A DNA stretch of 64,000 nucleotides from Erythrobacter sp. 3-20A1M (GTDB taxonomy: Bacteria; Pseudomonadota; Alphaproteobacteria; Sphingomonadales; Sphingomonadaceae), in contig NZ_CP045200.1 of the NCBI RefSeq assembly GCF_018636735.1, positions 1,736,001 to 1,800,000 of the forward strand, given 5' to 3'. Shown piece after piece: positions 16,728-25,488 of this stretch (position 1 is its first letter; every line of letters starts with the position of its first letter). Below the pieces are notes generated by a model. The model saw only the letters and a program-made list of their open reading frames with translations. It was not told the origin of the DNA and searched no databases. A program made the position numbers and the translations under genes.

Positions 16728-17726
16728 TCAATAATGCTCGCGGTGGCCGAAGAGCCATTGCTTCATGCTCATCCGTTCGTAGCGCTCGAACATCCGGCTA
16801 TCCTTGTGCTCGGCGAACTGGGCGTAGTTCAGCACCGCGACGAAGATGATGCCGCCCAGCGTGTTCCCGATCAGGACCGGGGCGACGAAGTTCGGCCAAA
16901 GTACCCAGAAGTTCACTGTCGGGTCGGCGAAGGCGATATAGAACGCCTCCACCGAGGACGTGATGACGTGGAAGAACGTGCCAACCCCGATGAAGTACAT
17001 CAGCACGTAGATCACCAGCGCACGACCGATCGAATCGCGCATGGCATGAACCAGCCAGACCATCGCGGCCACGATCCAGCCTGCGATGATCCCGCGGTAG
17101 AAAATCTCGAGCCACTCGGTTTCGATCGCGTGATGGCCGATCTCCATCGCCCTCGCCGCTCGTTCAGGCGTAAAAACGTTCGAATAGGCGATAGCCGCCG
17201 CGAACGCGATCGCACCGACCATGTTACCGACGAAGACGACGAGCCACAGCCGCAACAGGTCGCGCAGGCTCGCCAACCGGGTCAAGACCAGCACCACCGG
17301 AGTCAGCGTGTTCTCCGTGAACAGCTGGTAGCGGCCCAGCACGATGATGAGGAATCCGACCGGGTAGAGCAGGTTGCCAAGCAGGCCAGGCTCGATCTCA
17401 CCGGCGCTTTCGGTGAAGATAACGCGCGCGAGGAAGGTCAGACCCAGCGCGCCGCCCGCGCCCAGGGCGCTCCAGAACAGGTAGAGATTGCTGACGTCCA
17501 ATTCGTGATCGGCGGTCGAAAGAACACGTTTGAAAATCTCGGTAAAGCCAAAGTAATCGGAGACGGCTTCGCCTTCTTCGGGCGGGTGGGACACATCCTC
17601 CCCCTCTTGCCCTTCATCGTCCTTCCCATCCTGCGGGTGGTTGAGGGGATGGCTATTCTCGTCCGAACCAGGCTTTCCGCCTGTTCCGCCGCGCTGGGCA
17701 CCGTGAAGGTCTTCGGATCTGGTCAT
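16728..17726 (-). CDS. Formate/nitrite transporter family protein (copy 2)
   Basis: 332 residues from MTRSEDLHGA, preferred over the ATG at 17787-17789 because a GGGGAG site precedes it. An 80-residue acidic and Pro/Gly-rich arm is followed by the FNT membrane domain: LYLFWSALGAGGALGLTFLA, VGFLIIVLGRYQLFTENTL, VVFVGNMVGAIAFAAA, IGNTLGGIIFVAVLNY. It shares the LFTENTL and GN motifs with the downstream copy, so both are YfdC-like. The two copies clearly diverged long ago. Substrate unknown. Confidence 0.82.
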   Translation of the reverse strand: MTRSEDLHGAQRGGTGGKPGSDENSHPLNHPQDGKDDEGQEGEDVSHPPEEGEAVSDYFGFTEIFKRVLSTADHELDVSNLYLFWSALGAGGALGLTFLARVIFTESAGEIEPGLLGNLLYPVGFLIIVLGRYQLFTENTLTPVVLVLTRLASLRDLLRLWLVVFVGNMVGAIAFAAAIAYSNVFTPERAARAMEIGHHAIETEWLEIFYRGIIAGWIVAAMVWLVHAMRDSIGRALVIYVLMYFIGVGTFFHVITSSVEAFYIAFADPTVNFWVLWPNFVAPVLIGNTLGGIIFVAVLNYAQFAEHKDSRMFERYERMSMKQWLFGHREHY

Positions 17727-17767
17727 GGCACTCCCCTGCTTAATAGAGGTGAGACTGCCGATGTGCC

Positions 17768-18019
17768 TTAGCGTTCCCGCACGGGGCATTCGCGCTTCTT
17801 TAACCGGCGCCTGCGTAACGCCTCTTTGTCATGCTGGTGAGGCAAAAGGACATATTCCGCAGCCGGTGGAAGGCGCTGATCTGGGCGGCTGGCGTTCTGT
17901 TGACTACCTATTGCAGCATGCCTTCGCTCGATGAGGCCACGAGCGATGGCAAGGAAGCCCACGGCAGACACGAAAGCAAGCAGTCCACCAATCCTTGGGC
18001 TCTTGAGGCTCAGAACCAT
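17768..18019 (-). CDS. Possible small membrane protein (weak)
   Basis: 83 codons with one hydrophobic stretch (IGGLLAFVSAVGFLAIARGL) near the N-terminus, then a basic tail. No good ribosome site precedes the ATG, and codon use is less GC-biased at third positions than in neighbours. It would lie upstream of the second FNT gene on the same strand. The opposite strand offers a 67-codon frame that is no better. Listed as tentative. Confidence 0.3.
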   Translation of the reverse strand: MVLSLKSPRIGGLLAFVSAVGFLAIARGLIERRHAAIGSQQNASRPDQRLPPAAEYVLLPHQHDKEALRRRRLKKRECPVRER

Positions 18020-18139
18020 GACAAGCGGAACTGAGCGGGCCAGCTAGAGCGCGGAACGGGTGTGTGCCGCTGTCGTTGATTGATCGAACGGGCCGACCGC
18101 GCCCGCTCCATTTTCCAACCATTCCGATAGGAGCTCATC

Positions 18140-18394
18140 ATGTCCGACCCGGTCCCCGATAGCACACCGAAAACCCGCTGGATCTGGGTTGCCTTGATCG
18201 TATTGCTCGCGGTCGGTGCGGTCGCGATCTATTTTAATGCCGACGGTGATACCGACGATGTCGAACTCGCCGATTCCGCCGTGACGACGCAGCAGGAGCG
18301 GCTCAATCAGGATCTGCCGCAACCGGGCGAACCGAACGCCACGGAGCAGCAGATGGATCAGCCGGTCACCGCTGCCGAAACGCCTGGCAACTAA
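18140..18394 (+). CDS. Small single-span membrane protein
   Basis: 84 residues, MSDPVPDSTPKTRWIWVALI. One membrane segment at about 15-32 (WVALIVLLAVGAVAIYF), followed by an acidic Gln/Pro-rich outer part. A GATAGGAGCTCATC ribosome site precedes the ATG. Function unknown. Confidence 0.65.
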   Translation: MSDPVPDSTPKTRWIWVALIVLLAVGAVAIYFNADGDTDDVELADSAVTTQQERLNQDLPQPGEPNATEQQMDQPVTAAETPGN

Positions 18395-18464
18395 GCGGCG
18401 GCTTTCCCCCATCGCGGCGAACCGCTAAGCGCGCCGGCGACGCGACGCGGAAGGAATGCATGCG

Positions 18465-19361
18465 ATGAATGCGAACGGGAACGCGGCCATGCTCGCCAAG
18501 GCCGAAGTGCTGATCGACGCGCTGCCCTATTTCCAGCGCTATGCCGGTCGCACTTTCGTGGTGAAATACGGTGGCCATGCCATGGGCGACCCCAAGGCCG
18601 CGCGTGAATTCGCGCAGGACATCGTGTTGCTGAAGGCGGTCGGCATCAATCCGGTGGTCGTCCATGGTGGCGGCCCGCAGATTGGTGCGATGCTGAAACG
18701 GCTGGGGGTGGAAAGCACCTTCGTCGATGGCCTGCGCGTGACGGACAAGGCGACCGCGGAGGTCGCGGAAATGGTCCTCTCCGGGGCGATCAATAAGGAA
18801 CTGGTCGGCTGGATCGCGCAGGCGGGCGGCAAGGCGATGGGCATATCCGGCAAGGACGGCGGCCTCGTCACGGCGACCAAGGTGCAGCGCACCACGCGCG
18901 ATCCCGACAGCCAGATCGAGCAGGTGCTCGACCTCGGCTTCGTGGGCGATCCGACACATGTCGATACCACCATCCTCGACACGGCCAGCGCGGCGGGGAT
19001 GATCCCCGTGGTCGCGCCGATCGGTGCCGGGGAGGGTGGCGAGACCTACAACATCAATGCCGATACCATGGCAGGCGCGCTGGCCGGAGCGCTAGGCGCG
19101 GCGCGGTTGTTCCTGCTGACCGACGTGGCGGGCGTGCTGGGCGGGGACGGCGAATTGCTGACCGACCTGACCCCGGCTGGTATCGCGACGCTGCGCGAGG
19201 AGGGTACCATCACCGGCGGGATGATCCCCAAGCTGGAGACGTGCGTTTCCGCGGTCGAAGCAGGGTGCGATGCCGCAGTGGTGCTCGACGGACGCGTGCC
19301 ACACGCCATGTTGCTCGAATTCTTCACCAGCCGTGGGGCAGGGACGCTGGTCCACAAATAG
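18465..19361 (+). CDS. argB: Acetylglutamate kinase
   Basis: 298 residues. Phosphorylates N-acetyl-L-glutamate in arginine biosynthesis. The ATG at 18465 is chosen because GGAAGGA lies 9 nt upstream; the ATG at 18456 touches that site. Motifs: [11 protein letters not shown] (ATP-binding Lys), [10 protein letters not shown] (glycine loop), [12 protein letters not shown] (substrate Asn/Asp), [11 protein letters not shown] (late glycine and Lys). The arginine-feedback N-terminal helix typical of hexameric forms seems present ([19 protein letters not shown]). First of a run with yggT and folD. Confidence 0.96.
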   Translation: MNANGNAAMLAKAEVLIDALPYFQRYAGRTFVVKYGGHAMGDPKAAREFAQDIVLLKAVGINPVVVHGGGPQIGAMLKRLGVESTFVDGLRVTDKATAEVAEMVLSGAINKELVGWIAQAGGKAMGISGKDGGLVTATKVQRTTRDPDSQIEQVLDLGFVGDPTHVDTTILDTASAAGMIPVVAPIGAGEGGETYNINADTMAGALAGALGAARLFLLTDVAGVLGGDGELLTDLTPAGIATLREEGTITGGMIPKLETCVSAVEAGCDAAVVLDGRVPHAMLLEFFTSRGAGTLVHK

Positions 19362-19432
19362 CGCCCAATCCCTTGAGCGAGCGTCGCGGGTGTATTACTT
19401 CGCCAAGACGCCCGCCGGATACAGGAACCGAT

Positions 19433-19729
19433 ATGCAAGCCCTTCTTACCCTCTACGATATCGTCGCGATGCTGACGAACGTGTTCGTCATGCTGATCAT
19501 CGTCCAGTTCGTGATCGGTCTGCTGTTCGCGTTCAACGTGATCAGCCCGAGCAACCAGTTCATGTCGCAGGTCTATAACTCGATCAACGCACTGCTCGAG
19601 CCGCTGCTGGCCCCCATCCGGCGACGCATGCCTGCAACCGGCGCGATCGATTTCTCGCCGCTGGTGCTGATCATCCTTCTCCAGATCATCCTCATCGTCC
19701 TGCGCGGTCTCATCGGGGGTGTCGCTTGA
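19433..19729 (+). CDS. yggT: YggT family membrane protein
   Basis: 98 residues, [16 protein letters not shown]. Two membrane segments, [20 protein letters not shown] and [18 protein letters not shown], flank the conserved linker [23 protein letters not shown]. YggT proteins are linked to envelope and cell-division related functions, but their role is not settled. The stop overlaps the folD TTG start (TTGA). Confidence 0.88.
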   Translation: MQALLTLYDIVAMLTNVFVMLIIVQFVIGLLFAFNVISPSNQFMSQVYNSINALLEPLLAPIRRRMPATGAIDFSPLVLIILLQIILIVLRGLIGGVA

Positions 19730-20619
19730 GCGCGGACATCATCGACGGGAAGGCATTCGCGGCCAAGGTGCGCGAGCGGGTCGGTGCCGTAGCCGCCGAG
19801 TTCGAGACAGCGGCGGGCCGCAAGGCGGGCCTGGCGGTGGTGCTGGTGGGGGAGGACCCAGCAAGCCAGGTCTATGTCCGCAGCAAGGGGAAGGCGACGC
19901 TGGCAGCGAACATGGACAGCTTCGAGCACCGCTTGCCGGAAGATACCTCGCAAGCTGCGCTGGTCGCTCTGGTCGAGAAGCTGAACGCGGACGAGGCAGT
20001 CGACGGTATCCTGGTACAGCTTCCTCTGCCTGCCCACATCGATGCGCAGGCGGTGATCGCCGCGATCGATCCGGACAAGGACGTGGATGGCTTCCACGTG
20101 ATCAATGCGGGTCGGCTCGCGACCGGCAGCACCGGTTTCGTGCCATGCACCCCGCTGGGCTGCATGATGCTGCTGACCGACCGCTTGGGCGATCTCTCGG
20201 GACTGGAAGCGGTTGTAATCGGCCGCTCCAATATCGTGGGCAAACCGATGGCGCAGTTGCTGCTCGACGCCAACGCGACCGTCACTATCGCGCATAGTCG
20301 GACGAAGGACCTGCCCGCAGTCGTGCGCCGCGCCGATATCGTCGTCGCTGCCGTCGGTCGGGCGGAGATGGTGCGGGACGACTGGCTGAAGGACGGCGCC
20401 ACCGTGATCGATGTCGGGATCAACCGGCTCCCGCCTGCCGCTGGCGAGGAGAAGGGCCGCCTGGTCGGCGATGTCGATTTCGCAGGAGCGAGTGCCCGGG
20501 CGGGCGCGATCACGCCGGTGCCGGGCGGCGTGGGTCCGATGACGATCGCGGTGCTGCTGCGCAACACGCTGGTCGCCGCATATGCCCATGCCGGGCTCGA
20601 CGCGCCGACGGATCTCTAG
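19726..20619 (+). CDS. folD: Bifunctional methylenetetrahydrofolate dehydrogenase/cyclohydrolase
   Basis: 297 residues. Interconverts 5,10-methylene-THF and 10-formyl-THF with NADP. TTG start overlapping the yggT stop by 4 bases. Motifs: [11 protein letters not shown] with the catalytic Lys, [33 protein letters not shown] (NADP-binding), and [16 protein letters not shown] near the end. Length is normal. Confidence 0.96.
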   Translation: MSADIIDGKAFAAKVRERVGAVAAEFETAAGRKAGLAVVLVGEDPASQVYVRSKGKATLAANMDSFEHRLPEDTSQAALVALVEKLNADEAVDGILVQLPLPAHIDAQAVIAAIDPDKDVDGFHVINAGRLATGSTGFVPCTPLGCMMLLTDRLGDLSGLEAVVIGRSNIVGKPMAQLLLDANATVTIAHSRTKDLPAVVRRADIVVAAVGRAEMVRDDWLKDGATVIDVGINRLPPAAGEEKGRLVGDVDFAGASARAGAITPVPGGVGPMTIAVLLRNTLVAAYAHAGLDAPTDL

Positions 20620-20633
20620 AACCGGGGGTTACC

Positions 20634-21308
20634 ATGAAGCCGATTGCCGCTCTCGCCTGCCTTGCCGCCGCGCTCGGCCTTTCCGCATGTGCCACCTCGG
20701 GCATGTCGCGCGACCGCTACGATCGACTGGTCGGCGATGTCGCCAATCCGAGCAAGGTGATCGCGACCGAGCTTGCCTTCGCCCAGGCCGCCCGAACCGA
20801 GGGGCAGTGGACCGCGTTCCGCGAATATGCGGGCGAGGGGGCGGTGATCCTGGGCCCTGGCGGGGCGATCGCGGCAATGCCTTGGCTCAAACAGCAGACC
20901 GATCCCGCGCAAGCGGTTTCGTGGGAACCCTATGCCGTTTGGAGCAGCTGCGACGGTTCGCTGGCAGTAACGCGCGGAACCTACAGCGAGCCGGGCGGGG
21001 TACAGGGGACGTTCGATACCGTCTGGCATCGCCAGAAGGACGGCGATTATCGTTGGGTGCTCGATTTCGCTTATCCGGATGCCGCAGAGGAAAAGCCGGA
21101 GATGATTGCGGCCAAGGTCGCCGATTGCGGTGCGCCTGCGGCGCAGCTCGTCGCCGATCCCGCCACTACGCGCATCGCTTCGGACGACAATACGCTGGTG
21201 GTCGATTACGCCGGGTCTGCTTCCGGTGCCCGGCAGGTCACGGTGGGCTTCCTGACCGATGGCGCGATGCAATCGGTGGTTGACGACGCGGTGACGACGA
21301 ACGACTGA
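20634..21308 (+). CDS. Lipoprotein of unknown function
   Basis: 224 residues. Signal sequence MKPIAALACLAAALGLSAC gives a lipobox LSAC, with Cys19 as lipidation site. The mature part (TEGQWTAFREYAGEGAVILG, GTFDTVWHRQKDGDYRWVLD) resembles the NTF2-like/SnoaL-like fold of DUF4440-type proteins, which often bind small hydrophobic ligands. That fold is a guess. It follows folD by 14 bp and precedes marC by 8 bp. Confidence 0.7.
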   Translation: MKPIAALACLAAALGLSACATSGMSRDRYDRLVGDVANPSKVIATELAFAQAARTEGQWTAFREYAGEGAVILGPGGAIAAMPWLKQQTDPAQAVSWEPYAVWSSCDGSLAVTRGTYSEPGGVQGTFDTVWHRQKDGDYRWVLDFAYPDAAEEKPEMIAAKVADCGAPAAQLVADPATTRIASDDNTLVVDYAGSASGARQVTVGFLTDGAMQSVVDDAVTTND

Positions 21309-21316
21309 CCGCCGCC

Positions 21317-21940
21317 GTGCTGAACCTCTTCATCTCCGCCTTCATCACGCTGTTCGTGATCGTCGACCCGCCCGGTTGCGCACCGATCTATGCCGGGCTG
21401 ACCAAGGGCGCGAGCGCGACCGAAGCCCGCAACATGGCGATCCGTGCCTGCGTCATCGCGGCAGGCATCCTGCTCGTCTTCGCATTGTTCGGCGAGCAAT
21501 TGCTCGGCGCGTTGCATATCGAGCTCGACAGCTTTCGCATCGCGGGCGGGCTGATGCTGTTCTGGATCGCGTTCGAGATGGTGTTCGAGAAGCGCACCCA
21601 GCGGCGCGAGGAACGCGCGGAGAAGGTCCTGGCAACGCCAGAGGTGGAGGACGTCTCGATCTTCCCGATGGCGATGCCGATGCTGGCCGGACCGGGCGCG
21701 ATCGCTGCGATCATGCTGCTGACCAACAATGCCCGGGGGGTGCAGGGTACGCTGGTGGTCCTCAGTGCACTCGCAGCCGTGCTGGTCATCACGGCTGTCG
21801 CGCTGATCGCCGCTGGCCCGATCATGAAGGTCTTCGGCGCGCGGGTGGAAGCGGTCATCACCCGCCTGCTCGGCGTGCTGCTCGCCGCTTTGGCCGCGCA
21901 ATATGTCATCGACGGCCTGAAGGGCTCGTTCGGGATTTAA
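21317..21940 (+). CDS. MarC family integral membrane protein
   Basis: 207 residues, GTG start. Six membrane segments; typical MarC signatures VIVDPPGCAPIYAGLT, RIAGGLMLFWIAFEMVF, FPMAMPMLAGPGAIAAIMLL and a late VEAVITRLLGVLLAALAAQYV. Function is not established; the family was once tied to multiple antibiotic resistance and that link was withdrawn. The stop lies 3 bp from the convergent Lon-N gene. Confidence 0.9.
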   Translation: MLNLFISAFITLFVIVDPPGCAPIYAGLTKGASATEARNMAIRACVIAAGILLVFALFGEQLLGALHIELDSFRIAGGLMLFWIAFEMVFEKRTQRREERAEKVLATPEVEDVSIFPMAMPMLAGPGAIAAIMLLTNNARGVQGTLVVLSALAAVLVITAVALIAAGPIMKVFGARVEAVITRLLGVLLAALAAQYVIDGLKGSFGI

Positions 21941-21943
21941 CCG

Positions 21944-22549
21944 CTACTGCAAGGTGACGCGGTCGTCGCCGCCATCGTGGCGGCCGAAGAAGTGCATCAA
22001 CTGGATCAGCAGTTCGCACCGGGCGCCGAGATCGGGTGCCTCGAGCAGCGCCTGTTTCGCAGCCGGATCGAACGGCGCGATCTGGCTGACGCCGTTGATC
22101 AGCGACTGGTCGTCGAGCCGTTCCACCGAATCCCAGTCGACCGCATAGCCTTGCGAATCGGCGAAACGGCGCGCCTCCTGCTCGAACCCTGCCCGTTCGA
22201 CGCTGGACAGCACCGCGTCCTCGTCATCCTCGATCAGTTCGCCCTCCACCTGCCGGAACGCGGTAGTGACATCGAGCTCGCGCACGAGCCGAAAGCGCGA
22301 TTCCCCTTCCAGCACCAGGTTGTAGCGTCCGTCGTCGAGCGCCTCGACCTCGCCGATACGCCCGACGCAGCCGACCTGGAAAAGCGGTGCGTCCTTCACC
22401 GCCGGGTTGGGCTGGATCATAGCGATCCGCCGGTCGCGCGCCAGCGCATCGCCGACCAGCGCCCGGTAACGCGGCTCGAACATGTGGAGCGGCAATTGCA
22501 GACCCGGGAACAGGATCGCGCCGGACAGGGGGAAGATCGAAAGACGCAC
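21944..22549 (-). CDS. LON peptidase substrate-binding domain protein
   Basis: 201 residues that consist only of the Lon N-terminal (LON_substr_bdg) domain: LSIFPLSGAILFPGLQLPLHM, FEPRYRALVGDAL, QVGCVGRIGEVEALDDGRYN, LVLEGESRFRLVREL. No ATPase or protease domain. Standalone Lon-N proteins are frequent in alphaproteobacteria; function unknown. It starts 8 bp after the YbbN-like gene on the same strand. Confidence 0.9.
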   Translation of the reverse strand: MRLSIFPLSGAILFPGLQLPLHMFEPRYRALVGDALARDRRIAMIQPNPAVKDAPLFQVGCVGRIGEVEALDDGRYNLVLEGESRFRLVRELDVTTAFRQVEGELIEDDEDAVLSSVERAGFEQEARRFADSQGYAVDWDSVERLDDQSLINGVSQIAPFDPAAKQALLEAPDLGARCELLIQLMHFFGRHDGGDDRVTLQ

Positions 22550-22557
22550 GCGCCCGC

Positions 22558-23478
22558 TTATCCGAACAGGATCTTGCTAAGCCGACGCCGTGTGGTCACC
22601 ACCCAGGGATCCTCCAGCCCGATCGCCTCGAATATCTTGAGCAGACTGGTGCGGGCGGCACCATCGTTCCATTCGCGGTCGGTCTCTATCATCTGCAGCA
22701 GCACATCGGCGGCCTCGTCGCGATGCCCCGCCGCAAAGGCGGCCTCGGCGAATTCGATCTGCGTTTCCGGAGCGTTGACGTCCGCCGCCTTGCGCAGCCG
22801 GTCGAGTTCAACTTCATCAACCTCGCTACCGGCGAAATCGAGCGCGCTGCGCACCTGATCGATCTGCGGGTCCTTGGCCACGTCGTCCGGCAGCGCAGCG
22901 AGCGCGGCCTGCGCTTCCTCGACCCGGTCGGCCGCTACCAGCGCACGAATCAGCCCTGCCTGCGCGGCCACATTGCCCGGCTCCATCTCGGTCACCTGCT
23001 GGAAGATACCGGCGGCGCGCTCCGCCTCGCCATCGGCAAGCACCTGCTCGCCCATCGCGACGAACTGTGCGATATCCTGCTGCTGCCGGCCTGCCTGGCC
23101 CGGCGCCGCATCGTCATCGCCCGCTTCGATGGGCAATTGGGCGAGGATCTGGTCGAGCATCTGCTTCAGCTGGCTCTCGGTCCGCGCGCTGGTCAGGTCG
23201 GCCACCGGCTGGCCCTGGAACAGCGCGTAGACGGTGGGGATGGACTGGACCTGGAACTGGCTGGCGATGAACTGTTCCTTGTCCACGTCCAGCTTGGCGA
23301 GCAGCACGCCTTTGTCCGCGTAATCCGCAGCGACCTTTTCCAGCACCGGGGCCAGCGCCTTGCACGGGCCGCACCATTCGGCCCAGAAATCGAGGATCAC
23401 GAGCTTCTTCATGCTCGGTTCGACCACGTCCTGCCGGAAACGGTCGACGGCTTTCTGTTCGTCCAGATTGAGACCCAT
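22558..23478 (-). CDS. Thioredoxin-domain protein with TPR-like tail (YbbN/CnoX-like)
   Basis: 306 residues from MGLNLDEQKA. A TTG nine bases upstream (23485-23487), closer to GGGGAAG, is an alternative. Thioredoxin domain to about 115 with FWAEWCGPCK (Cys36, Cys39) and the cis-Pro segment SIPTVYALF. The C-terminal 190 residues are helical repeats (ADGEAERAAGIFQQVTEMEP, ALVAADRVEEAQAALAALP). E. coli CnoX (YbbN), a chaperone-holdase, has the same layout but an altered active site; here the CGPC is intact. Upstream of the Lon-N gene in a two-gene unit. Confidence 0.88.
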   Translation of the reverse strand: MGLNLDEQKAVDRFRQDVVEPSMKKLVILDFWAEWCGPCKALAPVLEKVAADYADKGVLLAKLDVDKEQFIASQFQVQSIPTVYALFQGQPVADLTSARTESQLKQMLDQILAQLPIEAGDDDAAPGQAGRQQQDIAQFVAMGEQVLADGEAERAAGIFQQVTEMEPGNVAAQAGLIRALVAADRVEEAQAALAALPDDVAKDPQIDQVRSALDFAGSEVDEVELDRLRKAADVNAPETQIEFAEAAFAAGHRDEAADVLLQMIETDREWNDGAARTSLLKIFEAIGLEDPWVVTTRRRLSKILFG

Positions 23479-23680
23479 GCTGGCCAATTTGCTTCCCCTA
23501 TCAATTTTCGGTGCGCCCGCACCGGCGGGCTCGATCGCCCTGCCCATGTGGGCGCTGGAACGGACAAAGTGAAGGGGCGCGCAGGCTTCGCGAATTTTGC
23601 CCTTGCGGCGAATCCGGCACGCTGCTAGGCGCGCGCTTCCCCGACGGGCCTGTGCATCAGACCCGGTCGAGCGTCAGTGA

Positions 23681-23755
23681 GCGGGCGTAGCTCAGGGGTA
23701 GAGCACAACCTTGCCAAGGTTGGGGTCGGGCGTTCGAATCGCCTCGCCCGCTCCA
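23681..23755 (+). tRNA. tRNA-Gly (GCC), integration site of the element
   Basis: Acceptor GCGGGCG/CGCCCGC, D-arm TAGCTCAGGGGTAGAGCA, anticodon loop TTGCCAA (anticodon GCC), T-loop GTTCGAATC, encoded CCA. The gene is intact; its 3' part from the anticodon loop onward is repeated at 35983-36031. Confidence 0.97.
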
Positions 23756-23759
23756 TTTT
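23711..23759. repeat. attL: 49-bp direct repeat, left copy
   Basis: Begins exactly at the anticodon loop of tRNA-Gly and runs through the CCA end plus TTTT. Perfectly matches 35983-36031. Flanking bases differ on both sides. Confidence 0.92.
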
Positions 23760-23806
23760 TCTTTCGAAAATTGAACCGCTTAAGCGGATCGCAAGTTGGC
23801 GGATCC

Positions 23807-23852
23807 TGCTTCCCCGGTCTGTCGGTTACTCCGGGGAAGCACGGGGGAAGCA
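23807..23852. repeat. Left arm-type repeats (integrase/excisionase binding, inferred)
   Basis: TGCTTCCCC (23807-23815), then GGGGAAGCA twice in direct orientation (23833-23841 and 23844-23852). The first is the inverse complement of the other two. The same three-part arrangement occurs at 35804-35851, near the other end. Confidence 0.7.
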
Positions 23853-24139
23853 CAATTCGGAGTTTCGTGGCGCACTCTGGCGTTTGCATTGCGGCATTCT
23901 GAACCACCCGATTCCAAGGTGCAAGGGTTGGCTTGGCGTATGCCCAGCTTGGAGTGCGGTCGGTGAAAGTATCCAATCTAATTGCCCAATTCGCTTGTCA
24001 TTTGAAGCGGCGGAATTAGGGCCGCTTGCGGACCGGCAGCTATTGGGCCTGAAGCTGCTCAAAGCCGACTCAGGTGAGCAGAGGATCACGATTGATAGCA
24101 TCGGAGATCCTACTTGACGCGTGGCCTACTCTTCCATAG

Positions 24140-24155
24140 TTCGATAGTTATCGAA
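24140..24155. promoter_or_regulatory. arsR: Palindrome upstream of arsR (probable ArsR operator)
   Basis: TTCGATA-GT-TATCGAA, a perfect 7+2+7 palindrome ending 15 bp before the arsR ATG. The position fits autorepression by ArsR. Confidence 0.65.
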
Positions 24156-24170
24156 TCATTGGAGTGAGCA

Positions 24171-24509
24171 ATGCAGGCTGAAGGTGTAATTCGCGGATTA
24201 TCCGCCCTGGCGCAGGAACATCGCCTCGCCGCGTTCCGCCTGCTGGTTCAGGCAGGCAAGCAAGGCGTTGCTGCCGGGGTTTTGGCTGACAAGCTCGACG
24301 TGCCTCCGTCTTCAATGAGCTTTCACTTGGCTCAGCTCGCCAATGCAGGGCTGGTCACGCAGCGTCGCGAAAGCCGCTCGATCATCTATTCGGCTGACTA
24401 CGCCGCGATGAACGGCCTGATGGGTTACCTCACCGAAAACTGCTGCGACGGCGTGTCCTGTTCCGAGGATGCAGCTTGCCTCCCTTCTCCCCAACGAAAG
24501 AGCGCCTGA
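24171..24509 (+). CDS. arsR: ArsR family As(III)-responsive repressor
   Basis: 112 residues. Winged helix with recognition region VPPSSMSFHLAQLANAGLV (about 44-62) and wing VTQRRESRSIIYSAD. The C-terminal cysteines C91, C92, C97 and C103 (ENCCDGVSCSEDAAC) resemble the C-terminal arsenite site of Acidithiobacillus-type ArsR, not the older CVC helix site. It should repress the downstream operon until As(III) binds. Its stop overlaps the next ATG (TGATG). GGAGTGAGCA precedes the start. Confidence 0.92.
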   Translation: MQAEGVIRGLSALAQEHRLAAFRLLVQAGKQGVAAGVLADKLDVPPSSMSFHLAQLANAGLVTQRRESRSIIYSADYAAMNGLMGYLTENCCDGVSCSEDAACLPSPQRKSA

Positions 24510-24979
24510 TGAAACGCTTTCATGTGCATGTCGGCGTGACCGACATCGACAAGTCCGTCACCTTCTATTCGAGCCTGTTCGGTGCCGAGCCTGCCGTAGT
24601 GAAGTCCGACTACGCCAAATGGATGCTCGAGGATCCGCGCATCAACTTCGCGATCTCGATGCGCGATGATGCGACCAAGGGCATCGAGCATGTTGGCTTG
24701 CAGGTCGAGGACAAGGCCGAACTCGAAGAGGTCTATGGTCGGCTCAAGGCTGCTGACCGTCCGGTGCTGGAAGAAGGCGCGAGGATCTGTTGCTACGCGC
24801 AATCGGAAAAGAGCTGGATCGCCGATCCTGACGGCGTCGTTTGGGAAGCCTTCCTGACCGAAGGCGAAAGCACGACCTACGGCGGCAATCCCGATCTCGA
24901 TCAGCTCGCCTCCGCCAACGCTGCATCGAGCGCCTGCTGCGTGCCACAACTGGCTCCGGCCAAGACCTCCTGCTGCTGA
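24509..24979 (+). CDS. arsI: ArsI/CadI family metalloenzyme (VOC fold)
   Basis: 156 residues starting MKRFHVHVGVTDIDKSVTFY, one vicinal-oxygen-chelate protein. Likely metal ligands are an N-terminal His (FHVHVGV), H61 (IEHVGLQV) and E113 (VWEAF). The vicinal pair C94-C95 (ARICCYAQ) matches the thiols that hold trivalent methylarsenical in ArsI C-As lyase. An extra Cys-rich tail (SACCVPQLAPAKTSCC) may bind arsenite. ArsI cleaves the C-As bond of trivalent organoarsenicals with Fe(II) and O2; CadI is the close relative induced by cadmium. The operon context favours arsenic. Confidence 0.85.
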   Translation: MKRFHVHVGVTDIDKSVTFYSSLFGAEPAVVKSDYAKWMLEDPRINFAISMRDDATKGIEHVGLQVEDKAELEEVYGRLKAADRPVLEEGARICCYAQSEKSWIADPDGVVWEAFLTEGESTTYGGNPDLDQLASANAASSACCVPQLAPAKTSCC

Positions 24980-24987
24980 GGCTATCC

Positions 24988-25488
24988 ATGTCAGACCAAC
25001 CGTTGAACGTGCTGTTCCTGTGCACGGGCAATTCCGCTCGCTCGATCCTGGGCGAGGCCATCCTCAACCATGACGGTCAAGGCCGCTTCAAAGCCTACAG
25101 CGCGGGAAGCAGTCCGACCGGCACGGTAAATCCCTGGGCGATCCATACGCTCAAGACACTGGGCTATCCGGCACAGGGCTATTCCTCCAAAAGCTGGAGC
25201 GAGTTTGCCGATGGACCGGAGTTCGATCTCATCTTTACCGTTTGCGACAGCGCGGCGGCTGAATCCTGTCCAGTCTGGCCTGGTCGCCCGACCTCGGCGC
25301 ATTGGGGCATTCCCGATCCGGCGGCGGCAGAGGGTAGCGATGCCGAAAAGGCAGCGGCCTTCCTCGATGCCTTCCGCATGCTCAAGCGGCGGATAGACCT
25401 GATGCTTGCACTGCCGATTGCGAGCCTGGAGCAGATTTCCCTGCGTGAAAAGCTGCAAGCCATTGGGCATGAGGCGGAGAAACAATGA
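24988..25488 (+). CDS. arsC: Arsenate reductase, LMW-phosphatase-like
   Basis: 166 residues. P-loop CTGNSAR from C12 to R18, further cysteines C86 and C94 ([16 protein letters not shown]), and the HWGIPDPA segment seen in this group. Reduces arsenate to arsenite for export by Acr3. This is the low-molecular-weight-phosphatase-like type, not the glutaredoxin-type ArsC of E. coli plasmids. Its Cys layout suggests reduction by thioredoxin or mycothiol/glutathione; the exact donor is unclear. The stop overlaps the acr3 start by 4 bases (ATGA). Confidence 0.92.
   Translation: MSDQPLNVLFLCTGNSARSILGEAILNHDGQGRFKAYSAGSSPTGTVNPWAIHTLKTLGYPAQGYSSKSWSEFADGPEFDLIFTVCDSAAAESCPVWPGRPTSAHWGIPDPAAAEGSDAEKAAAFLDAFRMLKRRIDLMLALPIASLEQISLREKLQAIGHEAEKQ

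Larger units (their letters stand above)
23756..24170. other. Left end of the element, no gene seen
   Basis: About 415 bp between tRNA-Gly and arsR with no supportable gene. It holds the end of attL, the left set of arm-like repeats (23807-23852) and the arsR operator. Confidence 0.6.
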
